DNA of 64,000 bases from DASUGC01 sp035606665 (lineage in GTDB: Bacteria; Acidobacteriota; Vicinamibacteria; Vicinamibacterales; SCN-69-37), in assembly GCA_035606665.1 (NCBI GenBank), contig DATNEY010000027.1, forward strand, positions 186,001-250,000, read 5' to 3'. A model generated the notes under the pieces. That model worked only from the letters and a program-made list of their open reading frames with translations. It ran no database searches and was not told the DNA's origin. The stretch's first letter is position 1. Each line of letters starts with the position of its first letter. This document shows positions 42,432 through 50,361 of this stretch, piece after piece. Made by a program: the position numbers and the translations under genes.

Positions 42432-42572
42432 GGTACGTCTGGTACGTCAGGTACGTCAGGTACGTCGGGTACAAGGAACGAACTGACGCAGCCAACTTTT
42501 CTAAGAAGTTGACCACCGCCAGCTCGTTCGTCGTACCAGACGTACCAGGCGTACCCGACGTACCTGTCGTAC
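42432..42572. repeat. inverted pair of 9-mer arrays between permease and folD
   Basis: Left array: four units of ggtacgtcN (42432-42467) plus a partial. Right array: four units of gtacCNgNc type (42533-42568) plus gtac. The right one is roughly the reverse complement of the left. The 60-nt centre has a further small hairpin (ccaactt-ttctaag-aagttgacc). The right arm reaches the permease stop codon at 42572. Confidence 0.9.
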
Positions 42573-44071
42573 TAGCCCTTATTGAGCTTGCTGTGCGACT
42601 TGCTGTAGCCGAAGTAGATGAACAGGCCGATGACCAGCCAGCCGACCAGTCGCAGCCAGTTGGCCGGACCGAGTCCGTAAATCATCGCGGCGCAGACGAT
42701 GACGCCGAGAATGGCTACGACAGGCAGAGCTGGAACCGTGAAGCCCCGCTGAATGTCTGGGCGCCGGACCCGCATCATCCAGACTCCGATGCACACCAGG
42801 ATGAACGCGAAGAGCGTTCCGATGCTCGTCATCTCACCGACGATGTCGTCCGGGAAGAACGCGGCAAACCCGGCGGTGAAGAAGAAGAACAGCCAGTTCG
42901 ACTTGTGGGGTGTCCTGTACTTCGGATGCACTTCCGAGAACACCGGCGGCACGAGGCCGTCGCGGCTCATGGAGTAGAACACCCGCGACTGCCCGAGCAA
43001 CATGACCAGGATGACCGACGAGAAACCGGCCAGGATGGCCACGGTCACGAAGTTGGACAGCCAGGCGTAACCAGGCATGAAGTTCGTGATGGCTGCCGCT
43101 ACTGACGCCTCACCGCCAAGAGCCGGGTCGCGGAAGAACGAGACCGGCGCCAGGCCGCTCAGGACATACGCGAACAGGATGTAGAGGACAGTGCAGATCA
43201 CCAGGGATCCGAGGATGCCAATCGGCATGTCCTTCTTCGGGTTCTTGGCCTCCTGCGCTGCCGTCGAGACAGCGTCGAAGCCGATGTATGCGAAGAAGAC
43301 GACGCCCGCGGCGCCCAGGATGCCCATGATGCCGCCGTACGCATGCTCGAGTCCGTCTTTGTTGATGTGGGTGGTGGCCTCGGGAATGAACGGCGTGTGG
43401 TTGACCGGGTTGATGAAACCCCAGCCAAGCCCGATGACCATCATGACGATCGACACCTTGAGGATGACGATCAGGCTGTTGACCAGCGCGGACTGTTGGG
43501 TGCCTCGAATCAGCAGGAGCGTCAGGACCAGCAGAATCCCGACGGCCGGCAAGTTCATGATTCCGCCGACAGCGGCGACTCCATCAACGCCCGTGCCGGG
43601 CATCGTTTGGAATGGTGAGTGGTACCACTGCCATGGGATATCCCATCCAACCCACCCCAGAACTCGATTGAAGTACTGGCTCCAGGCAATCGCAACGGTA
43701 GCCGCGCCGACGGCGTACTCGAGAACGAGGTCCCAGCCGATGATCCACGCCATCAACTCACCCATCGTGGCGTAGGAGTACGTGTAAGCGCTGCCGGCAA
43801 TCGGAATCATCGACGCGAATTCCGCGTAACAGAGTCCGGCAAACGCGCAACCGAGACCCGCGACGAGGAACGCGAGCGTGACGGACGGGCCCGCGCGGTC
43901 CGCAATGGCCGCAGCGGTTCTGACGAACAGGCCCGCGCCGATGATGGCGCCGATGCCGAGCGCGATCAGCGACCCGGCGCCGAGCGTTCGTTTGAGCGCC
44001 CCCTCGCCTTCGGCCGCGCCGTCGGCCATCAATCGATCTATCGATTTCGTTCGAGTCAGTTCGCCAGCCAC
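42572..44071 (-). CDS. APC-family cationic amino acid permease
   Basis: 499 residues with 12 or more membrane helices. Conserved start of the transport core (GSLIALGIGAIIGAGLFV), the FAYIGFDAVSTAAQEAKNP segment of the CAT subfamily, and RTPHKSNW near helix 9. The GTG start has AGGAGG 6 nt upstream. It would bring amino acids through the inner membrane with protons or sodium. Substrate not determined from sequence. It stands alone between folD and thiE, same strand, with an array at its end. Confidence 0.9.
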   Translation of the reverse strand: MAGELTRTKSIDRLMADGAAEGEGALKRTLGAGSLIALGIGAIIGAGLFVRTAAAIADRAGPSVTLAFLVAGLGCAFAGLCYAEFASMIPIAGSAYTYSYATMGELMAWIIGWDLVLEYAVGAATVAIAWSQYFNRVLGWVGWDIPWQWYHSPFQTMPGTGVDGVAAVGGIMNLPAVGILLVLTLLLIRGTQQSALVNSLIVILKVSIVMMVIGLGWGFINPVNHTPFIPEATTHINKDGLEHAYGGIMGILGAAGVVFFAYIGFDAVSTAAQEAKNPKKDMPIGILGSLVICTVLYILFAYVLSGLAPVSFFRDPALGGEASVAAAITNFMPGYAWLSNFVTVAILAGFSSVILVMLLGQSRVFYSMSRDGLVPPVFSEVHPKYRTPHKSNWLFFFFTAGFAAFFPDDIVGEMTSIGTLFAFILVCIGVWMMRVRRPDIQRGFTVPALPVVAILGVIVCAAMIYGLGPANWLRLVGWLVIGLFIYFGYSKSHSKLNKG

Positions 44072-44141
44072 TATGTCCTCCTACTTCTTCAACTTGCAGT
44101 CAGGCTGTTATGGCGCGGTGATTATTACCGAGGGTCCGGTC

Positions 44142-44771
44142 TTAGTCCAGCACGCGCAGCCAGGTGTGCACGCGCTCGCGCCAATTACCTGCGATCAAAT
44201 CCGAGATCACCGCCACTGAGTCTGCACCGGCGGCGATGACTTTGGGGGCCGAATCAATGCGAATGCCCCCAATTGCCACCAGCGGCCGTCCGGATCCACG
44301 CGCGATCATTGCCGCCCCGGCGACGCCCTCCAGGCCAACAACGGGGTCTGGATTGGTCTTCGTCACGGTTTCGAATACCGGACCGATCGCCAGGTAGTCG
44401 GCGTCATCGGCCACTGCCTGCTCAGCCTGCGGGAGGCTGTGCGTGGACACGCCGACCCATTGGCCCTCGGCCAGGACCTTCCTCGCATCCCTGGGCGGAA
44501 GATCTGACTGTCCGAGGTGGACGCCATAGGCGCCTGCCAGCCTGGCGACATCAGGCCGGTCATTCACGAACAACGCCGCGCCGGCCAGGCGCGCACGTTC
44601 GGTCATCGTCTGGGCGAGGTCCAGGAAAGGCCCGAGAGCGAGAGACTTGGCCCGGATCTGGATCAGCTTCACGCCGGCGGAAAGCCAGACGTCAATCACT
44701 TCGAGCGGCCGAAGCCCGGCCGCGTGGATCGAGTCGATGTCGAGGATGGCGTAGAGGCGAGGGAGCGTCAG
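44142..44771 (-). CDS. thiE: thiamine-phosphate synthase with probable CTG start
   Basis: 209 residues if it starts at CTG 44771, which overlaps the accC stop (CTGA). The first residues, TLPRLYAILDIDS, match the usual ThiE N-terminus. The next standard start is GTG 44699, which would lose the first strand of the TIM barrel and its phosphate-binding contacts. Later features are LIQIRAKSLAL, LFVNDRPDVARLAGAYGVHLGQSDLPP and VAIGGIRIDSAPKVIAAGA. It joins the pyrimidine and thiazole parts of thiamine, the cofactor of KorAB. Confidence 0.88.
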   Translation of the reverse strand: MTLPRLYAILDIDSIHAAGLRPLEVIDVWLSAGVKLIQIRAKSLALGPFLDLAQTMTERARLAGAALFVNDRPDVARLAGAYGVHLGQSDLPPRDARKVLAEGQWVGVSTHSLPQAEQAVADDADYLAIGPVFETVTKTNPDPVVGLEGVAGAAMIARGSGRPLVAIGGIRIDSAPKVIAAGADSVAVISDLIAGNWRERVHTWLRVLD

Positions 44772-46147
44772 GCGGATTCCGCCAGTTTGCCGGCGGCCTT
44801 CTTCGACGTGTCCGGCATGTAGCGTTCCATGAAGCTCGTGCTCAACCGGCCGGCTATGAAATCGGGGTCGGCCAGCACTTTCAGGTGCAGCGGGATCGAC
44901 GTCTTGATGCCGTCAACCACGGTCATTTCGAGCGTTCGCCGCATGCGAGCAATGGCCTCCGTGCGGTCGCGGCCATGCGTGATGATCTTCGCGATGAGCG
45001 AGTCGTAGTACGGCGAGACCGTGCAGTCCGAATGCGCGAACGTATCCACTCGCACGCCGGGACCTCCCGGCACGCTGAAGGCATGGATCACGCCGGGACT
45101 CGGAGTGAACGTCACCGGATCTTCCGCATTCACGCGGCACTCGATTGAGTGCCCCCTGAACTCGATGTCCGACTGCCGAACGGTCAATCGCTCGCCGGCA
45201 GCGATTCGAATCTGCTCTTTGACGATGTCGATGCCGGTGATGAACTCCGTGACGGGGTGCTCGACCTGGAGACGGGTATTGGTCTCGAGGAAGAAGAAGT
45301 TCCCTGCCGGGTCCATCAGGAATTCGAAGGTGCCGGCGTTCGTGTATTGCACGGCCCGGGCCGCCTCGACCACCGTGGCGCCAAGCTTGCGGCGCTGCTT
45401 CTCGGTGAGGGCGACCGAAGGCGCCTCCTCGATGAGCTTCTGGTGACGCCGCTGAATCGAGCACTCGCGTTCCCCGAGATGGATCACATTGCCGTGATGG
45501 TCACCCAGGATCTGGAACTCGATGTGACGCGGTGACTCGACGTATTTCTCGAGATAGACGTCGCCCACGCCAAAGGCAGCCTCTGCCTCGCGCTGCGCCG
45601 TCTTGAGCGATTTCGGCAGTTCCTCAGGTGACCTGACGACCCGCATGCCGCGGCCGCCGCCGCCGGCAACAGCCTTGATGATCACCGGGTAGCCCATCTC
45701 CTTGGCGACCTTGAGTGCCTGTTCTTCGCCCTGGACCGGACCGTCGCTTCCCGGCAGAACCGGGACGCCCGCCTTCTTCATCGCCCGGCGGGCGCGCGCC
45801 TTGTCACCCATGAGCCGGATCACGTTCGGATACGGCCCGATGAACTTGATGTGGCAGGCCTCGCAGACTTCGGCGAGGTAGGCGCTCTCGGACAGGAACC
45901 CATAGCCAGGATGAATCGCGTCCGCGCCGGTAATCTCCGCGGCGCTGATGATCGCTGGGACGCTCAGGTAGCTGTCGAGGCTCCGCGCCGGGCCGATGCA
46001 AACATCCTCGTCGGCAAACCGGACATGCAACGAGTGTTCGTCGGCCTCCGAATAGACCGCAACCGTCTTGATGCCCAACTCGCGGCAGGCACAAATCACC
46101 CGAAGCGCAATCTCCCCGCGGTTGGCGATCAGGATCTTGTTAAACAC
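44768..46147 (-). CDS. accC: acetyl-CoA carboxylase, biotin carboxylase subunit
   Basis: 459 residues. Features: MFNKILIANRGEIALRVI, GYGFLSESAYLAEVCE, ATP-grasp VIIKAVAGGGGRGMRVV, GNVIHLGERECSIQRRHQKL, and FFLETNTRLQVEHPVTE (here NTRLQVEH replaces the usual N-x-R-x-Q-V-E-H with equivalent residues). It carboxylates the biotin on AccB. It overlaps accB by 8 nt at the start and thiE by 4 nt at the end. AccA and AccD are not in the window. Confidence 0.95.
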   Translation of the reverse strand: MFNKILIANRGEIALRVICACRELGIKTVAVYSEADEHSLHVRFADEDVCIGPARSLDSYLSVPAIISAAEITGADAIHPGYGFLSESAYLAEVCEACHIKFIGPYPNVIRLMGDKARARRAMKKAGVPVLPGSDGPVQGEEQALKVAKEMGYPVIIKAVAGGGGRGMRVVRSPEELPKSLKTAQREAEAAFGVGDVYLEKYVESPRHIEFQILGDHHGNVIHLGERECSIQRRHQKLIEEAPSVALTEKQRRKLGATVVEAARAVQYTNAGTFEFLMDPAGNFFFLETNTRLQVEHPVTEFITGIDIVKEQIRIAAGERLTVRQSDIEFRGHSIECRVNAEDPVTFTPSPGVIHAFSVPGGPGVRVDTFAHSDCTVSPYYDSLIAKIITHGRDRTEAIARMRRTLEMTVVDGIKTSIPLHLKVLADPDFIAGRLSTSFMERYMPDTSKKAAGKLAESA

Positions 46148-46616
46148 GGCTCACCCTCACGGCGAACAGCCGCTCGCCGAACTGCACGGGGCGGCCGTTC
46201 TCGACGTACACGGCGGTGACTTCCCCTTCCGTGTCGCACTCGATTTCGTTCATGAGCTTCATCGCTTCGATGATGCAGAGCACCTGGCCCTTGCGCACCT
46301 GGGCGCCGACTTCCACGAAATTCGGCGCGCCTGGCTCCGGGGCTCGATAGAACGTGCCGACGATCGGGGACTTCACGATCGCCAGGTCGACGTCGGGTGC
46401 TGGTTCGGCCGGTGCCGCGGCCGGAACCGGGCCCGGGGCGGCCACGGGCCCGGAGACCGCTGCGGCCGGCACTGCGACGGGCTGGGGCACGGCAATCTGG
46501 ACGTCGTGGCCGGCCTTGCGAACGCGCACCTTCAGGCCGTCCTGTTCGATCTCGAATTCCGCCAGATCGTGCTCGCGCACGAGGTCGAGGACTTTTCTAA
46601 TATCGTCAAGATTCAT
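46140..46616 (-). CDS. accB: acetyl-CoA carboxylase biotin carboxyl carrier protein
   Basis: 158 residues. N-terminal helical part (IRKVLDLVREHDLAEFEIEQ), then an Ala/Pro-rich linker (VAVPAAAVSGPVAAPGPVP), then the biotinyl domain with the biotin-accepting lysine in EAMKLMNEIE and KSPIVGTFYRAPEPGAPNFV. It carries CO2 between AccC and the transferase. It lies 7 nt from the M24 peptidase gene and overlaps accC by 8 nt. Confidence 0.95.
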   Translation of the reverse strand: MNLDDIRKVLDLVREHDLAEFEIEQDGLKVRVRKAGHDVQIAVPQPVAVPAAAVSGPVAAPGPVPAAAPAEPAPDVDLAIVKSPIVGTFYRAPEPGAPNFVEVGAQVRKGQVLCIIEAMKLMNEIECDTEGEVTAVYVENGRPVQFGERLFAVRVSRV

Positions 46617-46623
46617 AGGGCGT

Positions 46624-47778
46624 TCAGACGAGCAGAAGGTCGCGGGGTACGTCGGTCAACACCTCGCATCCTTCGTCGGTCACTACGACGTCATCCTCCA
46701 GCCGCACGCCGCCAATTCCCGCAACGTACGCTCCCGGTTCGATCGTGCAGACCATCCCGGCGCGAAGCCTGTGCCGGTCGTGCTCTTCTTCGTCATTACC
46801 GGGCCGGTCCTCAATCCTATCGGTGCGGCGCCCAATCCTGGGCGCCTCGTGCACGTCGAGGCCAAGCCCGTGGCCGGTTGCGTGGAGGAAGGCCTCGCCA
46901 AACCCGTGGGTCTCGAGTACCTGGCGCGCCGCCGTATCCACTTCAGAGGCAAGCGTTTGTGCGCGCACCGCCGCGAGCGCGGCCACCTGTGCGGCCCGCA
47001 CCGCCTCGAACAGTGCCCGGGCCTCTGCCCCGACCTTCCCGACTCCAGCCATCCGGGTAAGGTCGCCGCAGTATCCGTCCAAGACGCCGCCAAAGTCCAG
47101 CACGACCAGGTCGCCCTCCTGCAGCCGCCGATCGGTCGGACGCGCGTGCGGCAGCGCACTGTTGGGACCGGAAGCGACGATCGTTTCGAAGGCCGGCCGC
47201 GTCAGCCCGGCGCGTCTCATCGCGCCGTCGATGTCCTCGGCGATCTCGCGTTCGCCCCTGCCAGGACGCACCCAACGGACCAGTTCCCGTGCCACTCCAG
47301 AGAGAAGATCGCAGCTCCGGCGAATCCGCCGAACTTCGTCCGCATCCTTAATAGAGCGCAACTGCTCGATCCAGTTAGTCGTCGCTTCGAACCGGCGGTT
47401 GGCTGCCATGCGTTCCCAGCCACGGAGCATGGCGACCGTGACGTGACCGGCCTCGAAGCCCACCACTCCGGCTGGGACCTCGCTCGATCCCAGCAATTGC
47501 GCCAGGCTCCCGTCGATAGACCCCGGGGTCGTCACGACATCGATGTCCGCAAGACGGCCATCGGAGCGCGCCTGACGGGCGGCTTCGGCATACCGGCCGT
47601 CCACAAGGAGCCAGTTCCGGACAGGCGTCGACAGGAACACCCCGGCCGATCCCGAGAAACCGGTCAGGTAAGTGATGTTTGAAGGTGTGGACACCACCAG
47701 CGCGCAAACGTCAGCCGGTGGTGTGCGCCAGACGCGGCGCAGTCGTCCGGACCAGTCCGGACGGGTGAGGTCGCCCAT
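46624..47778 (-). CDS. M24-family aminopeptidase (Xaa-Pro peptidase type)
   Basis: 384 residues: an N-terminal creatinase-like domain (VVSTPSNITYLTGFSGSAGV) and the pita-bread catalytic domain. Metal ligands are visible as D in VVLDFGGVLDGYCGDLTRM (two Asp), H in ATGHGLGLDVHEAP, E in CTIEPGAYV and E in RLEDDVVVT. It releases N-terminal residues before proline; PepQ or PepP can't be told apart. Cytoplasmic. Its start is 3 nt from the TPR gene end, and 7 nt separate it from accB, all within the long pil-acc run. Confidence 0.9.
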   Translation of the reverse strand: MGDLTRPDWSGRLRRVWRTPPADVCALVVSTPSNITYLTGFSGSAGVFLSTPVRNWLLVDGRYAEAARQARSDGRLADIDVVTTPGSIDGSLAQLLGSSEVPAGVVGFEAGHVTVAMLRGWERMAANRRFEATTNWIEQLRSIKDADEVRRIRRSCDLLSGVARELVRWVRPGRGEREIAEDIDGAMRRAGLTRPAFETIVASGPNSALPHARPTDRRLQEGDLVVLDFGGVLDGYCGDLTRMAGVGKVGAEARALFEAVRAAQVAALAAVRAQTLASEVDTAARQVLETHGFGEAFLHATGHGLGLDVHEAPRIGRRTDRIEDRPGNDEEEHDRHRLRAGMVCTIEPGAYVAGIGGVRLEDDVVVTDEGCEVLTDVPRDLLLV

Positions 47779-47781
47779 GAC

Positions 47782-49263
47782 TCAGGCGACAGATTCTGCC
47801 ATCAGTTCGAGTCGGCGTGCCTGCACGCGACGAAGCATCCGCTCCAGAGCGAGGATGGTGACCTCGCCCTTCTTGCGCGAAGCACTCACCGCAACCGGCG
47901 TGGACTCGATGGGGGTCTCCGGCACTTCCGGCCGGACGAACGCGAGGACTTCAGCGACAGCAACAGCGGCGGGAGTGTCGACCATCGCCGCCACAGCGAA
48001 TTCAGGCTCGGGCTCGGCCTCGGCCTCGGCCACCGGCTCTGCCGCGGCGACAACCTCCGGCTCGGCCAGGACAACAATCTCTGGCTCCGGCTCGGCAACG
48101 ACCGGCGCCTCGAAGACCGCGACGACCTCAGGCTCTATCTGGGCGACAACCTCCGGTTCCACCTCAGCGACGATTTCTGGTTCGACCTCGGCGACGACCG
48201 GTGGCTCGACGAAGGCAACGGCCTGTTCTTCTTCCCCTATTTCCTCTGTCGCAACAGGCTCCGGCTCGCTGATTTCCGGCTCGGCCGCCTTGACTGCAGC
48301 CGGCTCGAACACAACCGGTTCCATCTCGATCTCGACGGCAGTCGAGTCGAATTCAAACGTTTCGGCTACCAGCTCGACGTTCTCGGCCGGGGCGAGCTCG
48401 ATAGGCTGCTCTGCGACCGCGGCAAACTCAGTGGTTTCGGGCGACTCGAGTTCGATCGCGTCCGTCGCAGCCAGCGCGACGACAGGAGCTTCTATCTCGG
48501 GCTGCGCCTCGGAGGGCGTCGCGGCCACTTCAAGCTCCGCGACCGCATCCAGCGAGTCGGCTTCAGCGATGAGGGCCGCGAGCGCATCGTCGGACACGCC
48601 GAGTCCGGCCTGCTCAACGGAACTCATGGTGACCGGAAGCTCGGCGACCGGAGCTTCTTCCTGCTCAACCTCAATCGCGGGCGCCGGGACGCCGGCAAAC
48701 GCGTCGATCTCCCGAACGCTGCTCATGCCTGACGCCGGCGTCTGGATTTGGGTATTTGCGACCGCTTCGACCACCGACTCTGCGGCGGGCTCCGGCGACC
48801 AGAGCGGTAGCCCCAAGTCAGGCGGCGCCATGGTCGGCGCAGTCGCGACGACCCCGTCGTCATAGCTCAAGGCCGCGTCTTCGGCAGACGCTCCGACTTC
48901 GTCTACGGCGTCGGCGGGCGGTGGCCATGCCCCGGGCCCGTCCATGGACAGGTTGAGCGTGTGTTCGAATCGATCGTGGAGTTCGGCGAGCCCGCGGATC
49001 GCCGCGAGGTTATCCGGGGCGCGGCGCATCACCTGCTCGAGCTCGACACGGGCCTCCTCGTACTTGCCGAGGTCGAGCAGCGCCCAGCCGAGCGTCACGC
49101 GCGCGGAAACATGATCGGGAAACTTCTTCAGGCCGTCACGGCACAGACTGACGGCCTGCTCGAGCGCACCGCCTCGGCGGAAGCGTTCGGCAATGGCGCC
49201 AAACGCCGCCGTATCCTCGGCCGGAACCTTCGGCCGGCGGTTGAGAACGAGACTCGAGCCCAT
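47782..49263 (-). CDS. TPR protein with long Glu/Pro/Val-rich low-complexity region
   Basis: 493 residues. The first ~95 hold two TPR-like units (RFRRGGALEQAVSLCRDGLK, ARVTLGWALLDLGKYEEA). Residues ~110-450 are disordered and acidic, with dense runs of the sort VEPEIVAEVEPEVVAQIEP and EPEIVVLAEPEVVAAAE. The last 40 residues are basic (TILALERMLRRVQARRLEL). Reading frame 3 has similar composition on the opposite strand, but the TPR start and operon position fix the strand. Located between pilus genes and pepP-accB. It could be a scaffold in pilus or cell-envelope assembly. Unknown family. Confidence 0.75.
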   Translation of the reverse strand: MGSSLVLNRRPKVPAEDTAAFGAIAERFRRGGALEQAVSLCRDGLKKFPDHVSARVTLGWALLDLGKYEEARVELEQVMRRAPDNLAAIRGLAELHDRFEHTLNLSMDGPGAWPPPADAVDEVGASAEDAALSYDDGVVATAPTMAPPDLGLPLWSPEPAAESVVEAVANTQIQTPASGMSSVREIDAFAGVPAPAIEVEQEEAPVAELPVTMSSVEQAGLGVSDDALAALIAEADSLDAVAELEVAATPSEAQPEIEAPVVALAATDAIELESPETTEFAAVAEQPIELAPAENVELVAETFEFDSTAVEIEMEPVVFEPAAVKAAEPEISEPEPVATEEIGEEEQAVAFVEPPVVAEVEPEIVAEVEPEVVAQIEPEVVAVFEAPVVAEPEPEIVVLAEPEVVAAAEPVAEAEAEPEPEFAVAAMVDTPAAVAVAEVLAFVRPEVPETPIESTPVAVSASRKKGEVTILALERMLRRVQARRLELMAESVA

Positions 49264-49274
49264 TGCGACGTGCC

Positions 49275-49703
49275 TTACGACGCCGGCTGGAAGAGGCGGA
49301 TCGAGATCGTCCGCGGCTGGACGTTTTGATAGTTCGAGCCGCTGGGCGTCACGGTGATCGTCGCAATCGTGGTGCCGCCGTTGCCGGGCGCCACATAGAT
49401 TGTCGAGGCCTTGCCGGAAGAGTTGGTCTTGATGGCCGGCGTCGCGATCGTGCCGAGGTTCGGCGAGGCCGTCACGGTCAGGCCGAGGTTCTGCACCCGC
49501 TGGCCGTTGCCGTCCGTGGCGGTAATCTCGATGACCGACTGCGACAGACCGTCCCTGAACATCTGATCAGGCGAGGCGGTGATGTCGAGCGCCAGGCCGA
49601 GGGCGGACGGGCCGGTCAGATCCGGCGCGCTGACATTGCTCGTGGTGCAGGCGCTCATTCCGAGCACGGCCACGGCGGCGATGAGAAGTCGTTTTGCAAG
49701 CAC
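49275..49703 (-). CDS. lipoprotein with Ig-like (Big1-type) domain, downstream of the pilus genes
   Basis: About 142 residues. A signal peptide with lipobox (LGMSAC) puts the mature N-terminus on a lipidated Cys. The rest reads as one bacterial Ig-like domain (LDITASPDQMFRDGLSQSVI, then TVTASPNLGTIATPAIKTNS, then IATITVTP). The GTG at 49703 has GAGGTGA 6 nt upstream and is preferred over the GTG at 49712. It is next in order after another lipoprotein gene in the pilMNOPQ operon, so a role in the pilus or envelope is likely. Confidence 0.75.
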   Translation of the reverse strand: MLAKRLLIAAVAVLGMSACTTSNVSAPDLTGPSALGLALDITASPDQMFRDGLSQSVIEITATDGNGQRVQNLGLTVTASPNLGTIATPAIKTNSSGKASTIYVAPGNGGTTIATITVTPSGSNYQNVQPRTISIRLFQPAS

Positions 49704-49731
49704 TGGAATCACCTCAGCTGAAATCGTTCGG

Positions 49732-50361
49732 CTAGCTCGGATCCGCGAAGTCCGCGAAGTTCACCGTGATGGCGCCCTTCACCGACACGTCGCGGCCCGC
49801 CTGGTCCTTGCCGTAGAGCGTGATTTCGGCGATGGTCGTGATGGCGACGCTGCCACCCAGATTGACCAGCGCCTTCAGCGGCGATTCGAGCTTCGCCTGC
49901 ACGCGCACGAGCGTGACCACCAACTCGCCGCCGGCTCCCGTCACCGTCACGGTCGCGCCGCCGTCGAACTCGAACGGTACGTCGACACCCTGCGTGTTGC
50001 GGCCGTCGCTACGGAGGTACTTCACGTGGTACCGCGTGACCGTGATGAAGTTCGCGGACGTCGGCACTGCCGGGTTCTGCGCCGTCCCGGGGTCTTTCAG
50101 TCCGAGCCGCAGCGTCACCCTGCCGATGTCGGCATAAATCGAACCCTTCGTGACCACGTCCGAGTCGAGGACGCCGGCGTCCTTGTCGGGCTCGTCACCG
50201 CGTGCCCCCAGGACCGAGTCAACGATCAAATACGAGGACGACTGCCCCTCCAGCTGCGCCTTCGTGCAGCCGGGCGCGGAAACCAGGGCACCGGCAACGA
50301 GTGCCAGCGCGGCGCCACGCGCGTAAAACGGTCGGACGAACGAACGGATTCCCATGGTCAT
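49732..50361 (-). CDS. lipoprotein encoded directly after pilQ
   Basis: 209 residues. Signal peptide and lipobox (ALVSAPGC) predict a lipidated exported protein. Mature part is beta-rich (TRYHVKYLRSDGRN, VDVPFEFDGGATVTVTGAG, SVAITTIAEITLYGKDQAG) with no recognised domain. The ATG overlaps the pilQ stop by 4 nt (ATGA), so translation is coupled. It may be a pilotin-like or accessory factor for the secretin, but that is inference from position only. Confidence 0.7.
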   Translation of the reverse strand: MTMGIRSFVRPFYARGAALALVAGALVSAPGCTKAQLEGQSSSYLIVDSVLGARGDEPDKDAGVLDSDVVTKGSIYADIGRVTLRLGLKDPGTAQNPAVPTSANFITVTRYHVKYLRSDGRNTQGVDVPFEFDGGATVTVTGAGGELVVTLVRVQAKLESPLKALVNLGGSVAITTIAEITLYGKDQAGRDVSVKGAITVNFADFADPS

